A stretch of DNA of 64,000 bases from Anastatus disparis. Lineage: Eukaryota > Arthropoda > Insecta > Hymenoptera > Eupelmidae. Each line of letters opens with the position of its first letter. Within the stretch, counting starts at the first letter, position 1. Made by a program: the position numbers and the translations under genes. Positions 56,405 to 64,000 of this stretch are shown here, piece after piece. The stretch covers positions 389,501-453,500 of the forward strand of contig JAFFSR010000300.1 in the NCBI GenBank assembly GCA_017163975.1, read 5' to 3'. The notes under the pieces are model-generated. The model worked only from the letters and a program-made list of their open reading frames with translations. It ran no database searches and was not told where the DNA came from.

Positions 56405-57173
56405 CAAACTTTAGGGAAGCTTTATTTGATATTTACACCGCTGAGCATCTTCATTTTTCTATACAATATGTACTATGTTATTTAGCATGGTGTCGTTTAT
56501 TATATATTTGTAAATATGTTATGCTATAACCGTGTTGATATAGGATTCCTATGTTAAATGGTAGAACTTAAAAATTTATTATCTCAAGAATCGTGAGATT
56601 TCTGAAATTTGCAAAATTCATGTAAATAATAATAATGAACTATTTCTCAAAGTTTCATAAAAATTCATCCTAACGACTTAAAGTCGACAACTACCTTAAG
56701 GAGATGTAAAACGGACACTACACAGTGGAAAAAAATTTGTAATTTTAACACACATAAGTGTTACACATAAAACACAAATTTTTTTGTGTTAAAATCTACA
56801 AATTTTTTTCGTGTAATTTTCGAAGTTAAAATTTTAACATAAAAATTCATGAATACAAAATTTTAATAATAAAATTTTGAATAATAAAATTTGTAAATTT
56901 TACAAATTTATTTGTGTTAAAATATAACGATTGAAATAATGATTAGATATCAAATAATGACTTTCTCGTATTTCTTTCTGATATATTTAAAAAAGAGAAA
57001 GAGATAAAGAAATATAAGAAAAAGGATAAAATGATGGATGTTGGCGTGGATCAATAAAATCATAAACAAACTAATCTCATTTGATAATATTACATTATCG
57101 TTCAAAGGTGAACGTAAACGAATGATTACGAAAAGAGCCGATCATTTTTTAATATGAGTACATCATAGGAATA

Positions 57174-57250
57174 GAGCCGGTTAGTAGCTCAGTCAGTAGA
57201 GCGTTGGATTCGTAATCTCGGGGTTCTGAGTTCGAATCCCGCTCTCGGCA
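57174..57250 (+). repeat. tRNA-like sequence (tRNA-derived repeat), copy 2
   Basis: A-box-like TAGCTCAGTCAGTAGAGC, anticodon-loop-like TTCGTAA (CGT), and B box GAGTTCGAATCCC. Acceptor and T-stem pairing are poor, which argues against a working tRNA-Thr. Close relative of 26107-26174. Confidence 0.5.
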
Positions 57251-57400
57251 ACCGATTGATAGAAGCACCACTGTACGTTACATGTGCTTTGTTCACAAAC
57301 ACACTAACGAGCTCCTCTGTTGCTGATGAACATCACAAATAGCATAAATTTAGCGACGTTAAAGAAGAAAAAAAAAATTCACAAATTTTTGGTGTTTCAA

Positions 57401-57794
57401 AAGGAGTCCATGACATTTGAGTCTCAGATTTTCTTTTAACTTTGAGATATTTTTTCTTATATAAAATTATGAAAAAAGCCTTATTTCTAAGGTGCTACTC
57501 TCGATATTTGCCAAATTATCAGCAGATTTATCTAAATTTTTAAAAACTTGCATCTTTTTATAATTATACTTTTTTTAAAGAAATTATTCTAGAAGGTTTT
57601 TATTTTATCACGTGAGACCTCATGTGAATTCTCATATGAGATCTCATGTCATTTTTTTTAAATAGGGAACTGCTGATAATTTGGCAAAAATCGAGAGTTG
57701 TACATTAGCAATAAGGCTTTTTTCATAATTTTATATAAAAAAAAATATCTCAAAGTTAGGAGAAAATCTGAGATCCAAATGTCATGGACTCCTT
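57401..57794. mobile_element. Foldback MITE, termini AAGGAGTCCATGAC
   Basis: A 394-bp inverted repeat; arms of ~130 bp pair (AAAAAAGCCTTATT against AATAAGGCTTTTTT). The target duplication is unclear. It lies within the TTAA-flanked element. Confidence 0.7.
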
Positions 57795-57928
57795 GTTAGC
57801 AGAAATTAATATTTACAAACTAAAATTTATCTTGCATTTAAGGCATTTTTATTGCATAAAATAATAATGATGCTGATATTGGCATTACAACTTGCGTCTT
57901 CTGCTAACTAAAAATACATTTGTTTATA

Positions 57929-57929
<1 letters not shown>

Positions 57930-57996
<67 letters not shown>
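57930..57996. repeat. AT microsatellite
   Basis: Uninterrupted (TA)n run inside the TTAA-flanked element. Confidence 0.95.
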
Positions 57997-58003
<7 letters not shown>

Positions 58004-58772
58004 TGTAAACAACATGGCCGTTTGATATAGGATAAATATGCAGAAACCTATAGAGAATATTTAGTTTTAGTTGATTATTTTACTAATTAAAAATCCGATT
58101 GATGAAAATCCGATTTTAAATGGTACAACTAACAAATGTGCATATTATAGTCATTTACGATTGCATTTTTTAAAATAATAAGTTAAATAATCAATTAAAA
58201 TTTAATATTCTCCATAGGTTTCTGCATATTTTTCCTACATCGAGCAGACATTTTTTAGCTAGCAAAAGGCGCGAGTTGTAATGCCAATATAATTATTAAA
58301 AGTATGAGATTATTTGAATAACTAAGTACACACATGTTTGTAAAAATAACAAACTCCGTGTGTTAATTCTACAAAAATTTGACGAATTACACAAAATTTT
58401 TTACTGTGTACACCTGTACTTATAGATATTAGCTTCCTTTCCATTTTATTGATGAATTTCCAGAAAAGAAATGCATCAGCTTGTAGTATATACCATGATG
58501 ATTATTTAGATAAATTTTCAAATAAATTCATTCATTATAGCTTTTAAGATATTTGGATTCCTGTACAAAATTGAAAAATTTTAATAAATAATTTTGGAAA
58601 TTCTCAAAATTCTCAATAACTAATGAATGAATTTATTTAAAAATTTAACCGAATAATCTTCATGGTACATACTACAAGCTAATGCATTTTTTTATTGAAA
58701 ATTTTACAATAAAATGTAAAGATAGTGAATATTTATGAGTACAGGTGTAGTGTCCATTTTACATCCCCTTAA

Positions 58773-58960
58773 GAAATATTATTATAATATTTGAGTTTAA
58801 CTTTCATTTAAAAAAAGTTTTAAACTTTTATAAATATATTTATAAATAGTATTTATAGTATACTAAGGAACTATAAACGTTTGAAAATCTAGTAAGTTTT
58901 CTAGTAATTTTCTTAAATTTAAACTAGAGAATATTAATTGGATTCTAAAATTTTGGCTTC
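58773..58960. repeat. Right half of the foldback repeat split by the insertion nest
   Basis: It aligns with the right half of the intact copy: TTTCATTTAAAAA followed by AGTTTTAA; then AAAATCTAGTAA, TTTTCTT and ACTAG. It marks where the original host repeat resumes after Polinton, MULE and TTAA element. Confidence 0.7.
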
Positions 58961-59385
58961 ATTCAAGTTTATGCATCGAGAATCATCTCGTAAAAGTAGA
59001 GCAAAATTGACAACACAAAAAAGAAACATCCTTTTTTTCAGTTTTTCGAGTACTTTTTGACTTTATTTGAATATTATTTCTAAGATTTATGACACTTTAT
59101 TAAATATACTTTACATAGACGATATAGTTGCTTTTGGAAAAAAGTACATAATAAATATTTAAACATGTATTATCAGAAAATACCTGTATTATTAGAAAAT
59201 CATTTATGTTTCTATTTGTCAAAGATGTAATTTGAAAATATAAATATATCTGAATTTAAAAAGTTTAAGAGAGTACTTTTGCGATATAACTAATCAATCA
59301 TTAAATACGACAATTATATTCTTCAAATACGTTTTTTAATTTTTAATCATTCATTTAATGAATAATAAATTCTGAGCGTTATATT
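58961..59385 (-). other. Probable 3' UTR region of the host exon
   Basis: On the minus strand this follows the stop codon at 59386. AATAAA signals occur at about 59093-59098 and 59062-59067 on that strand. Otherwise AT-rich with no open frame. Confidence 0.4.
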
Positions 59386-59630
59386 CTATTGTACAGTTGA
59401 TCGACCCGTATAGCTTGAGACTAAATCACAATATTTTCGGGTTCGATCTCTTACAAGATCATCTATTGACTTATTTTGCATTGGTAGCGAGACAGATAAA
59501 TTGTGAAGTCGAGATGCCAAGTAACACATCATTATAGCAGATAAAACAAGCAAGCCACCAAGACTAGTCGCTACGTATAAAAAATGTCCACAACTTCCTT
59601 CAATATTCGCTGCTACTCGCTCGTAGAGAC
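59386..59630 (-). CDS. Terminal coding exon of an unidentified host membrane protein
   Basis: On the minus strand a splice acceptor (TGATTTTCCAG, 59631-59641) is followed by 80 open codons and TAG (59386-59388). The protein has LYERVAANIEGSCGHFLYV, then a hydrophobic segment ATSLGGLLVLSAIMMCYLA that fits one membrane span, and a polar tail with SIDDLVRDRTRKYCDL. Composition and the clean acceptor set it apart from the transposon relics around it. It reads as the last membrane span and cytoplasmic tail of a multi-span or single-span protein. I do not recognise the family and give no name. Upstream exons would lie at higher coordinates; I could not identify one within the window. Confidence 0.6.
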
Positions 59631-59641
59631 CTGGAAAATCA

Positions 59642-60483
59642 TAGAATGATTAATTCTGATTACATACAGTATATTCTTTAAAATTATTGGGTTGCTTCAA
59701 ATTAGGAAGTTTGTGTGAACATTCTTTAGTCAAAAAAATAATATAAATAAAGTGTTAACATAAAGATAGAGTGATTGAGTCATAAGAACACTTTAGTGAA
59801 AGTATAGCTTCGAAGGAAAATAAAGAGTATCAGATTATTCTATCTCTGTTTAAAATAGATTCCTAATTCGTATTTATTCTCATCGTGAACCAATTAGAAA
59901 CGAGTAGAAAGATATAGAGCAAGTACATTTAATGCTCATCTTCTTTTTCTTTTTGAATTATATATTTTTTTTTTAAAACGACATGATTTTGGACGGCTCA
60001 CTTTTACTATCTTTAGGTTATTTTTACGAAAATCTATCAATGTAGAGATTAAAAAAAGTTTTTTCACCAATTCTATATTTGAATAATTTATATCCATATA
60101 GCAATTATATCTCAAATTTTGGGGGAATTCCTCATAGTTAGGGTTCATATCAAATTCAATTAATAATTAAATATTTGGAAGAGCTATATACATGAGTTTA
60201 TTCGAATATTTCACTATACATATAAATATAAAAAAGTAATTGTTTCTTCTTTTAATTACTCTTGTTTTTCTAAGCATTTTTTAAATTTAAATTTTGATAA
60301 ATTGAATCGCTTATTGTTATTTTCTCCGATTATTATCAGAAAAAAACATCTTTTATACACGTACACATACAGGAAGAGGAACTTTCACCATGAATCACGA
60401 TACTTATTTTCATGTGCAGAGTACCTTAAAACTTCAGGCTCGAGTTTATTTGTTTTGCTGTACTTATTCGTCTAAAATAACGT
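59642..60483. other. AT-rich stretch, possibly intron of the host gene
   Basis: No gene recognised. It lies 5' of the terminal exon on the minus strand and is best taken as intron. The open frame at 59936-60148 has no protein-like features. Confidence 0.35.
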
Positions 60484-60991
60484 CCCACACAACATGGAAG
60501 ATTTCACCAAAATATTTTGGAATATTCCACTAGAATATTCAAACGGAATTCTCATACAGATTCTAGAAAGTTTTTATGGAATATTCCGAAAGATTTCACT
60601 AGGATCTTCCATTAAAAGCTTCTCAATGTATTCCAGGAATATTTCAAAGAAATGTTCGAAAACTTATTCAAAATATTTAAAGAAATATTTATAAAAGATT
60701 TCTGGTATATTTCATGAAATATTACATGTAATGTTTGTGCAATATTCTACCAAAATATTCCATTAAAGATTCCAGGAAGATTTCATTAATATTTTTTTGG
60801 AAGGTTCCAAAAAACTTTGAAATTGTTCAGTGAAATATTACATGAATCTTCTAGGAATCATCCACGGAATTTCCCACTGAAAGTTAAAAGAAATCTTTCA
60901 TCAAAATATTCCATGAAAGATTCTTAAAATACTCCCAATCTTCCATGCCAATATTCCGGGAAGCTTCCATAAATATTTCATGTTGTGTGGG
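60484..60991. mobile_element. Short palindromic-word element, ends CCCACACAACATG
   Basis: Perfect 13-bp inverted termini (60484-60496, 60979-60991) bound 508 bp rich in GGAATATTCC, AATATTTC and GGAAGATTTC words. One base differs from the termini of the 2.6-kb relative at 8525-11112. No gene; the target duplication is unclear. Confidence 0.75.
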
Positions 60992-61740
60992 GCGTGTAGC
61001 TTTTTTTCATGGTAGCAGTAAGTCACTGAAACGATATCAATAGACTAGACTAGGCACGTAACCACAAGTTTAACATTTTTTAAATATAACCTTAGTATTT
61101 AAAATGTAACTGTAGTGTATAAATAAAACTTACAATACCAAAAAGGTTTTGATAAAAAAAAAGTTTTTATAATTGTTATGAAAATTTTTAAGCTTGTAAC
61201 ATTGAGAGCATGTAACGTCCTAAAAAGGCACAGTCTATTTATTTTATTGTCTTTCTTAATATTTCCTCGATGCAACAGCCAACGTCCAAAATTTTTATAT
61301 TCCGTCAGGCCACCAGCAAACGTACTAATTTGATTACTCTAATTTGTACGAAATTCATCACCATTTTCTTTGACTAATCAGTATGCATGGCTATTGATAC
61401 TAGCTTACGAAAAGTGGACCCAAGTTTAGCCTGTGTCAACTTTTCATTATTTTCTATTATCTTTTTCCTACCTTCAATCCTTCTCAGTTAATATAAAAAG
61501 TCTTGGAACTATTCTCTAGTACGTTAATCATAGTTAGTACATATCAGTCACTTTAATTATTGAACATTAGGTTACTATTATTAACAAAAAGAAGCCAGTC
61601 AATTATTCAACTAAGCTTCAGTACAGGATCAAATTTGTATTAGTCATTAAGTCGCTTTGTAATAAGTTATTTAGTTCAAATTAAATTCAATGCGGAATTA
61701 TCATTAATTAATTTGATTATTCAACTCATCATTTTGAAAT
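60992..61740. other. Unassigned AT-rich stretch
   Basis: I see no gene, RNA or repeat boundary here. Confidence 0.4.
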
Positions 61741-62460
61741 AGTTATTTTCGCTATTCTAGCTAGAAATCGCATTTTCGTTGCTCTTTTATGACTGTCAAA
61801 AAATACAATTTGCAACTAGTATAAAAAGAATTTTTTACGAAACTCGTAACAACCCTCGTCTTTGGCTCGGGCTGTGAGCTTCTCGTTTCGTAAATAAATC
61901 CTTTTTATACCTCGCTTCACTCGAACAACAAATAACACCCATGCAAGAAACACCTGCTTTTGTATCGAACCTAACTTTTCTTAATTGCGAATGCAAAACG
62001 AGATTTAATAAAAACTTGATTCAAGCTTTGAAGATTTTCGACAAGTGAAAAGTTTGTCACTCGAGTGAAGCAAGGATGACAATCTCACAAATCAAAATGA
62101 TAAATCAGATAAAAAACCATAACTGTGTGCAAAGTGAAGTGCTTTGCACACTAGTGCGCAAAGTAAAATTCTTTGCACGCACTCTTTAGACTGTGCCAGA
62201 ATGGAGTACTTTGCATCCAAAAAACTAACAGGCAAAGACGAGTTTTTGCACACACAGTTAAGAAATAGTACATTTAGTAACATCTATGAAAAGGCCTTAT
62301 TAACGAAACGAGAAGTTTATAGCCTAAGCCAAAGGCGAGGGCTGTAACGAGTTTCGTAAAAAAGTCTTTCCATACCAGTTACGAACTGTATTTTTTGCCA
62401 TGAGAGCCATAAAAGAGCATCAAAGTTGAAATTTTCAGGTAGAATAGCGAAAAGTATACT
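61741..62460. mobile_element. Foldback element of ~720 bp
   Basis: Inverted arms at about 61741-61925 and 62290-62460 share TTTTCGCTATTCTA, GCTCTTTTATG, TTTTTTACGAAACTCGTAAC and TTCTCGTTTCG with their complements. The centre carries several CTTTGCAC/GTGCAAAG words. No coding content. Confidence 0.7.
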
Positions 62461-63088
62461 TTTTAAAATTCAAAATTTATAAATCGGCAAAGAATATTAT
62501 ATTTCAAGAACAGTATTTGTAATTCAACGGTCGTTTTTAAACTTATTGTTTCAATCGAAAAATGTTATAAAAAAAAGAGTTTATACATTGACGAAAATAA
62601 TTATTCTGCGGATACTATTGTACTTCAGCGACCGCTACACTGCAACAAAGGATACACACATATACATATATATTTTTATGTCCTCGTAGACCGTATTCGC
62701 ATCAGTATCTAAAGGGTATGCTCAATTGGTATTAGCATCGCATATGTCTCTCGCGTGCTGTTCGACCCTATACAACATTTATATGTCCTTCTGAGACATA
62801 TTGAATATCAATATGTCTCAGCAGAAATCAATATGGCATCACCGATCCGATTATGTTTTGTTCAATATGTCAAAGAGCAATCATATTGAATGTAAGTTAG
62901 TGAAAAAAATGTCTCGCGCTTCAACAGCAGCTATACTCATCACGAAATGTCAATCTGGAAAACAAAACAAAAAATCAATAGAACTAAAATTAAATTTAAA
63001 AAAAAAAGATTAATATTTTCAACTACTAAGTAATAGTTCCTCATACGGCCTACTTTGGACATAAAATCATCTATGTTCTTTGGCCATA
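62461..63088. other. Unassigned stretch
   Basis: No gene recognised. Repeated CAATATGTCTC/GACATATTG words lie at about 62790-62885. A tRNA-like word GGGTATGCTCAATTGGTATT at about 62715 is too short to call. Confidence 0.35.
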
Positions 63089-63090
63089 TA

Positions 63091-63220
63091 TTCAGGTGAA
63101 ATCTAAATCTTAAACAATGTTTGCCACTTGAACAAAAGTATACCTCAGGCGCGCTTCGCGCGCCCCTAGCCACTTCAGCTCAAGCTACAAACATTATTCA
63201 AGATTCAGATTTCACCTGAA
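63091..63220. mobile_element. 130-bp MITE with TA duplication
   Basis: Termini TTCAGGTGAAATCT and the complement, TA on both sides (63089-63090, 63221-63222). The centre is a GC hairpin, GGCGCGC-TTC-GCGCGCC. Confidence 0.8.
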
Positions 63221-63404
63221 TACGGTTAAAGGACATATATAGCTAACATATATATGTATATAATAAAATTTGCAAAAGTAATAAATCAAGTTATTCTAAA
63301 TCTTATTTAAGAGATTTTTAGAGAAGGGAAGCAGATAAGATTTCAAATTCAACGGGATTCGAATGTATGAGTTATACCGAATCGACACACCTCTGGATCA
63401 CGGA

Positions 63405-64000
63405 TTTAGCTCAAATTTCGGGATAAGTTTTCAGATGATAAAATATGAAAAAAGCTAAAGTTATAGTCATAAATACTCAATATTTCCCTAGTTACAGGCA
63501 ATTAAAGAAAATCACTACAAAAGTTACTAGATTTTTAAACGTATATAGTTCTTTAGCATTGATAGCTACAAGCTTGAAACTTTTTTAAATTAAAGCTGAG
63601 CTCAAATCCTTTCGAAACAGTAGTTACTGCATATCAAAATATTATTTTTCCCCAAAATTAGAGCGTAATAAGGATTGGACCTAATTTCAGCTTTTATTAT
63701 TAATTAATGTTTTTAAAAGAAAAATCAGATCCAATGTTTATCATGCTCTAACTTTAGGAAAAAATAATATTTTGACATGCTATAACTACTAATTCGAAAG
63801 GATTTGAGCTCAGCTTTCATTTAAAAACAGTTTTAAGCTTGTAGCTATTAATGCTAAAGAACTATATGCGTTTAAAAATCTAGTAACTTTTGTAGTGATT
63901 TTCTTTAATTGCCTGTAACTAGGGAAATATTGAGTATTTATGACTATAACTTTAGCTTTTTCCATATTTTATCATCTGAAAACTTATCCCGAAGTTTGAG
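63405..64000. repeat. Intact foldback repeat, empty-site paralogue of the Polinton target
   Basis: A long palindrome centred at about 63707 with arms of ~290 bp, reaching the window end. Its centre reads AGCTTTTATTATTAATTAATG without interruption. The same repeat at 28410 is broken exactly after ATTATT by the Polinton. Confidence 0.8.

Larger units (their letters stand above)
52127..56695 (+). mobile_element. Mutator-like (MULE) transposon
   Basis: Perfect 14-bp inverted termini GGTAGTTGTCGACT (52127-52140) and the complement (56682-56695) bound a 4.6-kb element containing one decayed transposase gene on the plus strand. Flanks TTAGAAGAAATAGTATT and, beyond the adjacent TTAA element, TTAAGAAATATTATT are similar but not identical, so a clean target duplication cannot be claimed. 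It lies 46 bp from the Polinton's right TSD. Confidence 0.75.
56700..58768. mobile_element. TTAA-flanked non-autonomous element, 24-bp termini
   Basis: Termini GGAGATGTAAAACGGACACT and, inverted at the right, GGGGATGTAAAATGGACACT (22 of 24 positions equal over the full repeat) are flanked by TTAA at 56696-56699 and 58769-58772, as in piggyBac-type transposition. It begins directly after the MULE's last base. No transposase. Inside are a tRNA-like repeat, a foldback, an AT microsatellite and two further small inverted pairs (58456-58545 with 58615-58715; 57875-58080 with 58180-58300). Confidence 0.8.

Noticed and set aside
57174..57250. Functional tRNA-Thr(CGT)
   Set aside because: Acceptor and T-stems pair poorly and a similar sequence occurs at 26107-26174; a tRNA-derived repeat fits better.

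Overview
The window is eukaryotic, AT-rich and almost entirely mobile-element DNA. Spliceosomal introns, a Polinton/Maverick, Ty3-type retroelements, a Tc1/mariner-like transposase relic, a Mutator-like element and many foldback MITEs point to an arthropod, most likely an insect. A hymenopteran is possible from the style of several elements, but that is only an impression. One exon (59386-59630, minus) looks like part of an ordinary host gene; I could not support any other.

Layout. 1-4615: 5' part of a Ty3/gypsy retrotransposon on the minus strand (LTR, leader, gag, protease-reverse transcriptase), with a TTTAAAC slippery site joining gag and pol. 4616-8524: noncoding. 8525-11112: a foldback/tandem element made of GGAAGCTTCC- and GGAATATTCC-type palindromic words, holding a nested 459-bp palindromic MITE; a short relative lies at 60484-60991. 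12996-16558: a decayed multi-exon gene of a mobile-element-like family, ended by a TTAA-type MITE that recurs at 19536-19916. 17882-24669: a 6.8-kb segment bounded by ~515-bp inverted repeats and holding a broken Tc1/mariner-like transposase. 24670-28400: foldback repeats.

28738-52074 is an essentially complete but dead Polinton, with a 6-bp ATTATT target duplication, AGTAGTATAGG termini, and all recognisable core genes on the minus strand: protein-primed DNA polymerase B, FtsK/HerA-type ATPase, phospholipase A2-like protein, retroviral-type integrase with chromodomain, minor and major capsid proteins, adenain-like protease, and several conserved proteins of unknown role. In the family these supply replication (PolB), integration (INT) and virion assembly and maturation (capsid proteins, ATPase, protease). 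Here PolB has five in-frame stops and a SINE insertion, integrase and ATPase each have one stop, the major capsid gene has a homopolymer frameshift, and the protease has Gln where the catalytic His is expected. A young gag-only LTR retrotransposon (44601-50105) and a hAT-type MITE (51479-51827) sit in its accessory right arm.

The Polinton, a Mutator-like element with a DnaQ-type exonuclease (52127-56695) and a TTAA-flanked element (56700-58768) all sit inside one ~600-bp foldback repeat, whose halves survive at 28410-28737 and 58773-58960. A second, uninterrupted copy at 63405-64000 acts as an empty-site reference and confirms the Polinton boundary.
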